From assembly GCF_014212125.1 (NCBI RefSeq), contig NZ_JACJVP010000035.1:1-60370 (forward strand): a DNA stretch of 60,370 bases, read 5' to 3'. Every line of letters begins with the position of its first letter. Position 1 is the stretch's first letter. This stretch comes from Cohnella nanjingensis (GTDB taxonomy: Bacteria > Bacillota > Bacilli > Paenibacillales > Paenibacillaceae). The notes under the pieces were generated by a model that was not told where the DNA came from, made no database searches, and saw only the letters and a program-made list of their open reading frames with translations. The translations under genes and the position numbers were made by a program. Positions 16,143-24,247 of the stretch are shown here, piece after piece.

Positions 16143-19100
16143 TCACTCCGCCACGATGGCCAGGCCGATCGTCTTGTCGCCGGCTTGCACCGTCTCCGTG
16201 CGTTCCGTCCGTCCGAACGCGACGTCCTTCACGAGCACGTTCTCCCGCAGCACGTCGTCGAACGCGCGCAGCGCGGCTTCCGTCTCGGCGTCGACGTCCA
16301 GCATGAGGCCGACGCGGCGCTCGATCGGCAGATCGAGCTTCTTCCGCGTGTCCTGCACGGCGCGGATGACTTCGCGGACGATCCCCTCCTGCTCCAGTTC
16401 GGGCGTGATCTCCGTGTTCAGCGCCACGGTCACCCCGCCGCCCGAAGCGGACGCGAAGCCCGGCTTCGCTTGCTTCTCCGCCAGCAGTTCGTCCAAAGCG
16501 ATCCGGAGCGATTCGCCTTCGGCCTCGAAGGCGAACGCGCCTTCGCTGACGACACGGTTCGCGTCCTCGGCCGACAGCCCCTTCAGCGCGCCCTGGATCG
16601 GACCGACGTGCTTGCCGTATTTCTTGCCGGCCAGCTTCAGGTTCAGCTTCAGCGAGTAGTCCACGAAGCCGCTGTCCTCGGTGACCAGCGTGATCCGCTT
16701 CACGTTCAGCTCGTCCTTGACGATGTCCTCATAGTCGGCGGCGCCGAATTCGCCGCTGAGCGAGACGAGCAGCTCCGAGAGCGGCTGGCGCGTCTTGATG
16801 CCGGTCTCGTTGCGCACGTTCCGCGCGAGTTCGACGATGTTGCGCGCCGTCTCCATGTCGCGTTCGAGCGCGGCGTCGATCGCCTTGGCGTCGGCCGTCG
16901 GATAGTCGGCCAGGTGCACGCTGCCTTCGCCGCCGAGGTTGCCGTAGATATCTTCGGCGAGCAGCGGCAAGTACGGCGCGACCAGCCGGGACACCGTCAG
17001 CAGCACTTCGCGCAGCGTCTGGTAGGCGGCTACCTTGTCTTCCGTCAGGCCGCTGCCCCAGAAGCGGTCGCGCGAGCGCCGCACGTACCAGTTCGACAGC
17101 TCGTCGACGAACGTCTCGATCGCCTTGGCCGGGTTGAGGAAGTCGTTCCCGTCCAATCCGCGCACGACCTCTTGGATGAGCGAGTTCAAGCGGGACAGGA
17201 TCCAGCGGTCCAGCTTGCTCTCGGAGCCGCGCGCCGGATGCGCCGCAGGGTCGAAGCCGTCGATCGACGCGTACAACGCGTAGAAGGCGTGGGTGTTGAC
17301 GAGCGTATCCACCACTTTGGATTTCGCTTCGCCGACGATGCTCTTCGAGAAGCGCTTGCTGTTCCAAGGCGCGCTGTCCGAGAGCAGCGCCCAGCGGAAC
17401 GCGTCGGTGCCGAACTCTTCGATGATCTCCCAAGGGTCGATGACGTTGCCCTTGGACTTGCTCATCTTCTGTCCGTTCTCGTCCAGCACGTGGCCGGTCG
17501 AGATGACGGATTTGTACGGCGCCCGGCCGTTGTACAGCGTCGAGACGGCCAGCAGGCTGTAGAACCAGCCGCGCGTCTGGTCGATGCCTTCGCAGATGAA
17601 GTCCGCCGGATACTGCTCCTCGAACTTCGACTCGTCGCCGAACGGGTGATGGTATTGCGCGAACGGCATCGAGCCGCTGTCGAACCAGACGTCGATCACT
17701 TCGGGCGTCCGGCGCATGACGCCGCCGCAGGCGCAGCGCAGCTTCACGTCGTCCACGTACGGCTTGTGCAGCTCGAGGTCCTCCGCGACTTCGCCGATCG
17801 CGAGCGACCGCAGCTCCGCGTGGCTATGCGGCGCCTTCTGCCGGCCGCAGTCATCGCACACCCAGACGTTGAGCGGCGTGCCCCAATAGCGGTTCCGGCT
17901 GATGTTCCAGTCCACCAGGTCTTCGAGGAACTTGCCGAAGCGTCCGTCGCGCAGATGCTCGGGATACCAGGCGACCGTCTTGTTGTTCGCGATCAACTGG
18001 TCCTTCACCGCCGTCGTCTCGATAAACCAGCTCTCCGTGGCGTAGTAGAGCAGCGGCGTCTTGCAGCGCCAGCAGAACGGATAGCTGTGCTCGTATTTCT
18101 CCTTGTGGTAGAGCAGGCCCCGCTCCGACAGCATCTTCACGATGTCGACGTCGCAGTCCTTCACGAAGCGGCCGGCCAGGTCCGTCACTTCGTCGATGTA
18201 GCGGCCGGCGTTGTTCACGACCATCAGCATCGGGATGCCGTGCTGGCGCGAGACCCGATAGTCGTCCTCGCCGTGCGCCGGCGCGATATGGACGATCCCC
18301 GTCCCGCTCGCGTCGCTGACGTAGTCGGCGTCGATGATCCGGTAGGCGCCTTCCACGCGGACGTACGGGAACAGCGGCTCGTAGGTCAAGCCGACCAGCT
18401 CGCGCCCCTTGACCGTGCCTAGCGTCTCGTACTCGCCCTTCATCACTTTGTCCGCCAGCGTGCCGGCGAGGATGTAAGTCTCGCCGTCTTGGCGCACGCG
18501 CACATAATCGATGTCGGGATGAACGGCCAGCGCCACGTTCGCCGGCAGCGTCCAAGGCGTCGTCGTCCAGGCGAGCGCGTATTCGCCGCTGTCCGTCAGC
18601 TTGAACTTGGCCGTCGCCGTCAGATCCTTGACGTCCTCGTAGCCTTGCGCCACTTCATGCGAGCTGAGCGTCGTCTGGCAGTCCGGGCAATACGGGCTGA
18701 CCCGGTGGCCGCGGTAGAGCAAGCCCTTGTCGTGGATCGTCGCGAGGATGTTCCATACGCTCTCGATGTACCGGTTGTCCAGCGTGATATACGGATCGTC
18801 CAGATCGGTCCAGTAGGCGATCGCTTCGGTCAGTTCGCGCCACTGGCGTTCGTACTCGAACACGCTCTCCTTGCACTTCTTGATGAACGGCTCCACGCCG
18901 TACTTCTCGATCTCCGGCTTGCCCGAGATGCCGAGCTGCTTTTCGACGCCGAGCTCGACCGGGAGACCGTGCGTGTCCCATCCCGCCTTGCGGATGACGC
19001 GGTAGCCCGACATCGTCTTGTAGCGGCTGACGAAGTCCTTGATGACCCGGCCCAGGACGTGCCCGATATGCGGCTTGCCGTTGGCGGTCGGCGGCCCTTC

Positions 19101-19229
19101 GTAGAAGACGAAGTTCGGCCGGCCGGCGCGGTTCTCGATCGATCGGCGGAACGTATCCTCCTTCTTCCATTGCTCCAGCACCCGCAGCTCGCGGCTGCGC
19201 GCCTTCTCTTTGACGTCGACGCGACGCAT
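16143..19229 (-). CDS. ileS: Isoleucine--tRNA ligase
   Basis: A 1028-residue class I synthetase. The HIGH motif is PHIGH at about residue 50 and the KMSKS motif is KMSKSKGN at about residue 595, with the editing domain between them. The C-terminal half contains the anticodon-binding domain. The length and the PPTANGKPHIGH context resemble the longer, eukaryote-like IleS branch rather than the 920-residue type of B. subtilis; that branch includes mupirocin-resistant enzymes, so low mupirocin sensitivity is possible but not shown. The ATG at 19229 fits the family start and has GAGG and GAGGG upstream. Controlled by the T-box leader. Confidence 0.97.
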   Translation of the reverse strand: MRRVDVKEKARSRELRVLEQWKKEDTFRRSIENRAGRPNFVFYEGPPTANGKPHIGHVLGRVIKDFVSRYKTMSGYRVIRKAGWDTHGLPVELGVEKQLGISGKPEIEKYGVEPFIKKCKESVFEYERQWRELTEAIAYWTDLDDPYITLDNRYIESVWNILATIHDKGLLYRGHRVSPYCPDCQTTLSSHEVAQGYEDVKDLTATAKFKLTDSGEYALAWTTTPWTLPANVALAVHPDIDYVRVRQDGETYILAGTLADKVMKGEYETLGTVKGRELVGLTYEPLFPYVRVEGAYRIIDADYVSDASGTGIVHIAPAHGEDDYRVSRQHGIPMLMVVNNAGRYIDEVTDLAGRFVKDCDVDIVKMLSERGLLYHKEKYEHSYPFCWRCKTPLLYYATESWFIETTAVKDQLIANNKTVAWYPEHLRDGRFGKFLEDLVDWNISRNRYWGTPLNVWVCDDCGRQKAPHSHAELRSLAIGEVAEDLELHKPYVDDVKLRCACGGVMRRTPEVIDVWFDSGSMPFAQYHHPFGDESKFEEQYPADFICEGIDQTRGWFYSLLAVSTLYNGRAPYKSVISTGHVLDENGQKMSKSKGNVIDPWEIIEEFGTDAFRWALLSDSAPWNSKRFSKSIVGEAKSKVVDTLVNTHAFYALYASIDGFDPAAHPARGSESKLDRWILSRLNSLIQEVVRGLDGNDFLNPAKAIETFVDELSNWYVRRSRDRFWGSGLTEDKVAAYQTLREVLLTVSRLVAPYLPLLAEDIYGNLGGEGSVHLADYPTADAKAIDAALERDMETARNIVELARNVRNETGIKTRQPLSELLVSLSGEFGAADYEDIVKDELNVKRITLVTEDSGFVDYSLKLNLKLAGKKYGKHVGPIQGALKGLSAEDANRVVSEGAFAFEAEGESLRIALDELLAEKQAKPGFASASGGGVTVALNTEITPELEQEGIVREVIRAVQDTRKKLDLPIERRVGLMLDVDAETEAALRAFDDVLRENVLVKDVAFGRTERTETVQAGDKTIGLAIVAE

Positions 19230-19256
19230 GTCCCTCATCCTCTCTGTCTCTCGTGA

Positions 19257-19560
19257 AAATAAAAAAAGCCCGTCCCCATGGAAGGGACGAGACTCGCTCG
19301 CGGTACCACCCTTGTTCCGCCGCGACTCCGGAAGGAGACGCGGGCGCTCAAGACGAAAGATGCCGGGCTGCGGCGCAGCGCGGAATATCCTTCGTAATTC
19401 CCGTAACGGGGGAACGGAACGGCCCGGCCTACTTGCCCTTCCAGCGCGGCCGCTAGAGCCGCTGGGCGTTCGGTGGGCGTCTCGGGGACGATGTTCGGCG
19501 GGGTCCAACGTTGGCTCGCAGCGGCCGCCAACTCTCTGGGATGGATCCACCCGCTTCAGG
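19257..19560 (-). promoter_or_regulatory. T-box leader of ileS
   Basis: Minus strand: a stem I region with AGAGAG near 19535, the T-box sequence AGGGTGGTACCGCG at 19299-19312, then a terminator hairpin (CGTCCC/GGGACG) with seven or more T ending at about 19257. The probable specifier is ATC at 19490-19492 in the context GAACATCG, matching isoleucine. Uncharged tRNA-Ile would stabilise the antiterminator and allow transcription of ileS. Confidence 0.93.
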
Positions 19561-19593
19561 TTCCCGTCATCGACGTTAAGCGCGTATATTCCA

Positions 19594-19622
19594 GTTATAC
19601 GGTTTGCCGGCGATTTTGTCAA
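19594..19622 (-). promoter_or_regulatory. sigma-A promoter of ileS
   Basis: TTGACA (19617-19622), 17-bp spacer, TATAAC (19594-19599). Transcription would begin just before the T-box stem I. Confidence 0.9.
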
Positions 19623-19659
19623 ATCCCGCGCGCGACTTCGAATTCCCGCCCGCCGCCGC

Positions 19660-19698
19660 AAAAAAACCGTTACCCGGCACCCCCGCCGAATAACGGTC
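19660..19698 (-). terminator. divIVA terminator
   Basis: Minus strand: stem ACCGTTA/TAACGGT with inner TCGGC/GCCGG, followed by seven T. It lies 12 bp after the divIVA stop and ends the pgeF-to-divIVA operon. Confidence 0.92.
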
Positions 19699-19709
19699 GT
19701 CTCGATCGT

Positions 19710-20198
19710 CTACTCCAGCTCGCGCGCGCCGACGTTCGCGGTCTCGAGCTTCTCCCAGCCGTCCTGGTTGAGAAGGTCGAGCTGCGTCTCCACCAGCGTA
19801 CGGAACCGCGCGCGGTAGATCGCCGCCTGCTTCTTCAGCTCTTCGACCTCCAGCGCGTACTTGCGGGACTTGGAGAGCGATTCGTTGATGATCCGGTCCG
19901 CGTTCTTCTCCGCTTCCTTGACGATGAGCTGCGCTTCCTTCTTCGCGTTGCCCTTCAGCTCGTCCGCGGCTTCCTGCGCGACGATGATCGTCTTGCTGAG
20001 CGTCTCTTCGATATTGGCGAAGTGGCCCAGCTTGTCCTGCATGGCCATCAGCTGGTTCTGCAGTTCCTTGTTCTCGCGGATCATCGCTTCGTAGTCCTTG
20101 ATGATCTGGTCGAGGAATTCGTTGACTTCGTCCTCGTCGTACCCGCGCAAGCGGCGGCCGAATTCCTTGTTATGGATGTCCAATGGCGTGAGTGGCAT
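19710..20198 (-). CDS. divIVA: Cell division initiation protein DivIVA
   Basis: A 162-residue coiled-coil protein that binds negatively curved membrane at septa and poles. The N-terminal 60 residues (PLTPLDIHNKEFGRR, then YDEDEVNEFLD) are the conserved lipid-binding head; the rest is a long coiled coil (about 30-150). In Bacilli it anchors MinJ and RacA and so links septum placement to chromosome anchoring in sporulation. ACAGGAGGT lies just before the ATG. It is the last gene of the ylm operon. Confidence 0.96.
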   Translation of the reverse strand: MPLTPLDIHNKEFGRRLRGYDEDEVNEFLDQIIKDYEAMIRENKELQNQLMAMQDKLGHFANIEETLSKTIIVAQEAADELKGNAKKEAQLIVKEAEKNADRIINESLSKSRKYALEVEELKKQAAIYRARFRTLVETQLDLLNQDGWEKLETANVGARELE

Positions 20199-20284
20199 TG
20201 GGTTACCTCCTGTGGCGTAGAGTCCGTATGTAATTCTGCTCCCTCACTCAATTCGACGAAAGATGCCGAATTCCTCCTGAACGA

Positions 20285-21070
20285 TTACACATATTTGCCA
20301 ATCTTCAGACGGATTCTGCCGCTTTTCGACACGCCTTCCGCCTCGATCACCTTGAACCGACCGAACCCTTTGAACGAGATGACGTCTCCTTCGCCGACGA
20401 GCGCCGAAGGGTCCTCCACCGTCTTCCAGTTGATCCGGCAGCGGCCGGCGCGGATCGGATCGACGATCTTCGCCCGGCTGAGCCGGAACACGTCGCTCGC
20501 GACGCCGTCGAGCCGCATGGAAGCGACCGAGATCGTAGATTCCTCGAGCTTGACCTTCACTTCCTGCAGCTCGGAGAGCGGCAGCACGGCGGTCGACACC
20601 TCGAGCCGGTGCGCCTGCCGCAGGTGGGTGCGCAGGAAGTCGCCGATGTCCTCCGCGATCAGGACGTGGCAGCCGTCGTCCCGCACGTGCAGATCGCCGA
20701 TCTTCTCGCGCTTGATGCCGAGGCCGAGCATGGCGCCCAGGTAGTCGCCGTGGTCCAGCTCGCCGATCCGGCGGTCGTCCGAGCCGACCGCCAGCACCGC
20801 GATGCCGGCTTCCTCCGCCTCGAGCGGACGATAGTCCGGCGCGATGATCGCCCGTTGGCGCTCCGCGCCCGCGTACCCCCCGTCGAGCCGGAGGGCGACG
20901 TCGGGATGGCGGTTCGCCAGCGTAAACAAAATATGCGCCTGGCGCGGATCGAGAAAGTCGGTACGCCGAAGCTCGTGCAGCTCGGCGGCCCGCTCGACCC
21001 ATTCCCAGGCGCGGTCAACGAAAGGCTTTTCGTCGGGATGGAAATGCGCGTAAATATCGTTTCTAGCCAT
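20285..21070 (-). CDS. ylmH: S4-domain RNA-binding protein YlmH
   Basis: A 261-residue protein. The N-terminal 170 residues form the YlmH domain; a C-terminal S4 domain (about 180-240, with LSRAKIVDPIRAGRCRINWK) binds RNA. B. subtilis YlmH has been reported to act in ribosome-associated quality control on the large subunit, so a similar role is likely. The ATG at 21070 has AAAGGAA upstream and begins MARNDIY, as the family does. It lies between ylmG and divIVA in a conserved cell-division neighbourhood. Confidence 0.93.
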   Translation of the reverse strand: MARNDIYAHFHPDEKPFVDRAWEWVERAAELHELRRTDFLDPRQAHILFTLANRHPDVALRLDGGYAGAERQRAIIAPDYRPLEAEEAGIAVLAVGSDDRRIGELDHGDYLGAMLGLGIKREKIGDLHVRDDGCHVLIAEDIGDFLRTHLRQAHRLEVSTAVLPLSELQEVKVKLEESTISVASMRLDGVASDVFRLSRAKIVDPIRAGRCRINWKTVEDPSALVGEGDVISFKGFGRFKVIEAEGVSKSGRIRLKIGKYV

Positions 21071-21089
21071 CGTCGTTCCTTTCCGTCCG

Positions 21090-21374
21090 TCACATGCCTC
21101 CGAAGAAGAGGAGCACGGTCTCGATCCCCTTGAACACGTAGAACAGCGCGAACAAGGCAATGATCGGGGAGATGTCCAAGATGCCGCCGATCGGCGGAAT
21201 CAGCCGGCGGAACGGCCGCAGGTACGGCTCGACCAGCTTGCCCAGCAGCTCGCCGACGAAGCTCTCGCGGACGTTGGGCAGCCAGGACATGAGAATGTAG
21301 ATAATGATAAGCCAGTTGTACACGGTCTCCAAATACCACAGGTATTCAATTACTTGTGCCAATGCGAAAGTCAC
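21090..21374 (-). CDS. ylmG: YggT-family membrane protein YlmG
   Basis: A 94-residue protein with two membrane segments (about 15-35 and 65-90) and a short basic loop containing the conserved PYLRPFRRLIPP stretch. The family is found beside sepF from Firmicutes to chloroplasts and has been tied to membrane organisation during division; its exact job is unclear. The ATG overlaps the sepF stop codon as ATGA. Confidence 0.93.
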   Translation of the reverse strand: MTFALAQVIEYLWYLETVYNWLIIIYILMSWLPNVRESFVGELLGKLVEPYLRPFRRLIPPIGGILDISPIIALFALFYVFKGIETVLLFFGGM

Positions 21375-21823
21375 CTCATTTTGGAATAATCGGCTTCCTC
21401 CGCTAACAGTTCCGATATCGTGCCCGAGATTTCAACGGAGTCCGGCGTGCAAAGGAAAATGTTCGGGCCGAGCTTGGAGATATGTCCGCCCAGGGCGTAT
21501 ACCGTGCCGCTCAGAAAATCGACCATGCGGATCGCCTGATCGCGGCGTACCCGCTGCAGATTCACGACGACGGAACGGCGGGACTTCAGATGATCGGCAA
21601 TCTCCTGCGCCTCGTTATCGTAGGTTTTCGGTTCGGTCAGCACGACGCGGGCGTTTTTCTGCGAATGAATGCTCACGACATTGTTCTTCCCCATTTGTTT
21701 ACGCGCTTCGAAGGGCGTGGTTTCAATTTCCGGTTCATCCTCGATGCCCATGGGCTCGCGGCGGTTCGCTTCGTCTTCTTCCTGGAGACCCAGGTAGTTC
21801 AAGAATTTGTTCATGACGCTCAT
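21371..21823 (-). CDS. sepF: Cell division protein SepF
   Basis: A 150-residue protein that anchors FtsZ filaments to the membrane. The N-terminal amphipathic helix (MNKFLNYLGL) inserts in the membrane; an acidic linker follows to about residue 50; the C-terminal domain polymerises into rings and binds the FtsZ tail. Two in-frame ATGs, at 21823 and 21814, are possible; the second puts the membrane helix at the very N-terminus. It is coupled to ylmG by a 4-bp overlap and follows ylmE. Confidence 0.95.
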   Translation of the reverse strand: MSVMNKFLNYLGLQEEDEANRREPMGIEDEPEIETTPFEARKQMGKNNVVSIHSQKNARVVLTEPKTYDNEAQEIADHLKSRRSVVVNLQRVRRDQAIRMVDFLSGTVYALGGHISKLGPNIFLCTPDSVEISGTISELLAEEADYSKMR

Positions 21824-21836
21824 CGTGATCCCTCCG

Positions 21837-22529
21837 TTACCCGTTATCTTCTTTCCCGACTAACACGGTTCCTAGACGTACCCAAGTCGCGCCCTCTTCG
21901 ACCGCGACCTCGAAGTCGTTCGACATCCCCATCGACAGCTCGGTCAGCGGCTCCGCGAGCAGCGCCCGCTCGTTCAGCGCGTCCCGCAATCTCCGCAGCT
22001 CCCGGAAGACGGGGCGCGTCTCCTCCGCTTCGCTCTCGAACGGGGCCATCGTCATGAGCCCTACCGGACGGATGCCGGCGAGCCCCCGGATCGACTCGGC
22101 GAACGCCGCAAGTCCTTCGGGCGCCAGCCCGTGCTTCGAATCTTCGCCGGACACGTTCACCTGGATGAAGCAAGGCACCGCGATCCCGAGCGACGCGGCC
22201 CGTTTGTGGATCTCCGTCGCCAAGGACAGGCGGTCGACCGAATGGATGTAATCGAACCGTCCGACCACGTCCTTGACCTTATTCGTCTGCAGCGATCCGA
22301 TATAGTGAAAGACGGCTTGTCCCTGCAAGAGCCGCCACTTGGCCTCGGCTGCGGGCCAGCGATTCTCTCCGAGATGCCGGCAGCCGGCAGCCGCGACCCG
22401 CTGCGCGAGCTCCGCCGAGACGTACTTCGTCACGGCGACGACATTCACTTCCTCGCGCCTGCGGCCCGACCGCGCGCACGCGTCCTCAAGCCTGCGTTCG
22501 ACGTCCTGCATTCGTTCCGCCAATGTCAC
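21837..22529 (-). CDS. ylmE: YggS-family PLP homeostasis protein YlmE
   Basis: A 230-residue single-domain TIM-barrel protein that binds pyridoxal phosphate on the Lys of VAVTKYV (about residue 35). It has no known catalytic activity and balances free PLP and amino acid pools. HYIGSLQTNKV and LSMGMSNDFEVA are family hallmarks. A GTG at 22529 is chosen: AGGTGG lies 8 bp upstream and the protein begins as relatives do (TLAERM). A GTG 12 bp further up would overlap the ribosome-binding site. Confidence 0.93.
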   Translation of the reverse strand: MTLAERMQDVERRLEDACARSGRRREEVNVVAVTKYVSAELAQRVAAAGCRHLGENRWPAAEAKWRLLQGQAVFHYIGSLQTNKVKDVVGRFDYIHSVDRLSLATEIHKRAASLGIAVPCFIQVNVSGEDSKHGLAPEGLAAFAESIRGLAGIRPVGLMTMAPFESEAEETRPVFRELRRLRDALNERALLAEPLTELSMGMSNDFEVAVEEGATWVRLGTVLVGKEDNG

Positions 22530-22542
22530 GGCAACGTCCACC

Positions 22543-23382
22543 TCAATTTCTCTTACCCAGCCAGCTCATCATTCGACCTGCTCTTCCCCGTTCCCGACGG
22601 TGGGAGAAGAATACGTCGGTTCGACAACTCGTGCACCATGTTGACATTTCGATGCGGCTCGGCAAAATTCCTGCTTTTATCATAAGATGTCGGTTGATTT
22701 CTTTCAAGTCAAGGTTCGCCTTGCCGTCCGCGCCTTCGGTATAGAAGCGTCCGTCCGCGCCTGCCGTCAGCGGACGAACGCGCTGCATGACGGCCTCGTC
22801 CACCTCGTAGCAGCAAGCCCCGATCGAAGGTCCGATCGCCGCTCGCAGCTCCCGCGGGTCCGTTCCGTATTCGGCGGCCATCGCGCGAACCGTCTCGGAC
22901 GCGATATCCAGCACGGTCCCCTTCCACCCGGCATGAGCGAGTCCCAGCGCGCCGTGGCGGGGATCGTAGAAGTACAAAGGGACGCAATCGGCGAAGTACA
23001 TGGCGAGTAGCACGTTCGGCTCGTCGGTGACGAGCGCGTCGGCATCCTGAATGGCCGATGCCCGTCTCTCCCGACCCGCTCCGCGGTCCTCCGTCCGTAC
23101 GACGTACACGCGGGATCCGTGCACCTGCTCGGCGCAGGTCCAGGCCTCGAACGGCCAATCCAGCGCTTCGGACACGATCCGCCGGTTGCGGATGACGTCT
23201 TCGGCGTCGTCGCCGACGTGCAAGGCAACGTTCAGACTCTGCCAAGGCGCCGCGCTGACGCCGCCGCGACGGGACGTGAAGCCCGCCGTCACGCCGGCGA
23301 GCGATGCCCAGGGCGCGAGATGCAGCAGGGCGGCTTGCGATTGCTCGGGCTGCGTTGATGATTGCGCTGCAAAAGGTTCCAT
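22543..23382 (-). CDS. pgeF: Laccase-domain peptidoglycan editing factor PgeF (YlmD)
   Basis: A 279-residue enzyme of the former DUF152 multicopper-like family. Metal and substrate residues are visible in CAEQVHG, FADCVPLY, HAGWKGT and CTSCR. Members remove wrongly added amino acids from UDP-MurNAc precursors or act on purine nucleosides. It begins the operon pgeF-ylmE-sepF-ylmG-ylmH-divIVA. A weak TTCCCT/TACACT promoter with an extended -10 (TGA before it) lies at about 23403-23431. Upstream lie only repeats. Confidence 0.93.
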   Translation of the reverse strand: MEPFAAQSSTQPEQSQAALLHLAPWASLAGVTAGFTSRRGGVSAAPWQSLNVALHVGDDAEDVIRNRRIVSEALDWPFEAWTCAEQVHGSRVYVVRTEDRGAGRERRASAIQDADALVTDEPNVLLAMYFADCVPLYFYDPRHGALGLAHAGWKGTVLDIASETVRAMAAEYGTDPRELRAAIGPSIGACCYEVDEAVMQRVRPLTAGADGRFYTEGADGKANLDLKEINRHLMIKAGILPSRIEMSTWCTSCRTDVFFSHRRERGRAGRMMSWLGKRN

Positions 23383-23418
23383 CGTTCCACCTCCGCCAAC
23401 CAGTGTATCATGCCCGCC

Positions 23419-23486
23419 GGCCGCAGGGAAGGATCGTCCGCCCGTTCTCGGCCGCAGGGAAGGATCGTCCGCCCGTTCTCGGCCGC
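23419..23486. repeat. 31-bp tandem duplication
   Basis: Two identical 31-bp units at 23419-23449 and 23450-23480, followed by six bases of a third. Identity without any mismatch suggests a recent slippage event. It overlaps the region just upstream of the candidate pgeF promoter. Confidence 0.9.
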
Positions 23487-23500
23487 GTTAGTCGCGCAGC

Positions 23501-23704
23501 CCAAGTAAAAACGGCTTTGCCGTCTTCTCGGAAGCGGGCAACACGTTTTTATCGGCGGTCATACGGAAATGGATAGGCGTGAAACTTTTGCATGCTGTAT
23601 GACCAAGTAAAAACGGCTTTGCCGTCTTCCCGGAAGAGGGCAACACGTTTTTATCGGCGGTCATACGGAAATGGATAGGCGTGAAACTAATACATGCTGT
23701 ATGA
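23501..23704 (+). repeat. Two tandem copies of a 102-bp dispersed repeat carrying a terminator
   Basis: Copies occupy 23501-23602 and 23603-23704 and differ at only about six positions. Each begins CCAAGTAAAAACGG and ends TGTATGA. Inside are inverted pairs TAAAAACG/CGTTTTTA and GTCATAC/GTATGAC. A third, diverged copy lies at 56765-56863 on the other strand. On the minus strand the left end reads ACGGC-AAA-GCCGT followed by T5, a factor-independent terminator facing transcripts that leave ymxH. No open frame of note. Confidence 0.9.
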
Positions 23705-23724
23705 CGAACGGCGGCGCCGCGCCT

Positions 23725-24000
23725 TTAGCGCGCGGCGCCTTCCGACTCGTCGGTCCGGTAGGCTCTCGCGTCGTCCAGCCGGACGAGCACCACGTCCGCG
23801 CCGATCTTCACAATGTTGCGCCACGGGATGACGACGTCCGTGCCGCCGCCGAACATGCCGAACAGCCGGCCGACCGTCGGCACCACGATCGAATCGATGC
23901 GGCCTTGGCGCAGATCGAGCTCCAGGTCGCTCACTTGCCCGAGCTTCTTGCCGTCCACGATGTTGATGACGTCTTTCGTTTGGAAATCGGATATTTTCAT
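23725..24000 (-). CDS. ymxH: YlmC/YmxH-family PRC-barrel sporulation protein
   Basis: A 91-residue protein made of one PRC-barrel domain (MKISDFQTKDVINI at the start, then the GRIDSIVVP and PWRNIVKIG strands). The YlmC/YmxH group is conserved next to sigG in spore formers; the molecular role is unknown. An upstream in-frame ATG would add 15 unlikely residues, so the ATG at 24000 is used. The last codons and the TAA stop lie inside a very GC-rich hairpin (23712-23739) that lacks a T run; the repeats just beyond supply the likely terminator. Confidence 0.9.
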   Translation of the reverse strand: MKISDFQTKDVINIVDGKKLGQVSDLELDLRQGRIDSIVVPTVGRLFGMFGGGTDVVIPWRNIVKIGADVVLVRLDDARAYRTDESEGAAR

Positions 24001-24054
24001 GATCGCGCCCGCCTTCCCGCAGTCGGCGTAATGGAGATAGGCCAACGTACCGTT

Positions 24055-24082
24055 ACTATAACTATATGAGCCATGCCTTCAA
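24055..24082 (-). promoter_or_regulatory. Weak sigma-A promoter candidate for ymxH
   Basis: TTGAAG (24077-24082), 16-bp spacer, TATAGT (24055-24060). It lies between the sigG terminator and ymxH. I found no convincing sporulation-sigma match here. Confidence 0.4.
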
Positions 24083-24173
24083 AAGTTTCAAGCCATCTTC
24101 CGAAGTTCTGTCCGAGGCGCGGGAAAGGGGGACGCCGGGATGCTTCATGCGGATGCCTTCCGGCGGGCGCGGC

Positions 24174-24204
24174 AAAAACAGGCCGGGTGCGGGCCCCGGC
24201 CTGT
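24174..24204 (-). terminator. sigG terminator
   Basis: Minus strand: stem ACAGGCCGGG/CCCGGCCTGT with a 7-base loop, followed by five T. It lies about 45 bp after the sigG stop codon. Confidence 0.92.
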
Positions 24205-24247
24205 CTCCTGCGGACGGCGCTGCGGCGCGGTCGCGCCGGCCGTTCCG

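Noticed and set aside
15834..18422. A plus-strand open frame of 862 codons opposite ileS
   Set aside because: Antisense shadow of ileS; no start signal or recognisable protein.
23712..23739. A very GC-rich hairpin covering the ymxH stop codon, considered as a terminator
   Set aside because: No T run follows, and it lies inside the last codons; the adjacent dispersed repeat offers a better terminator.
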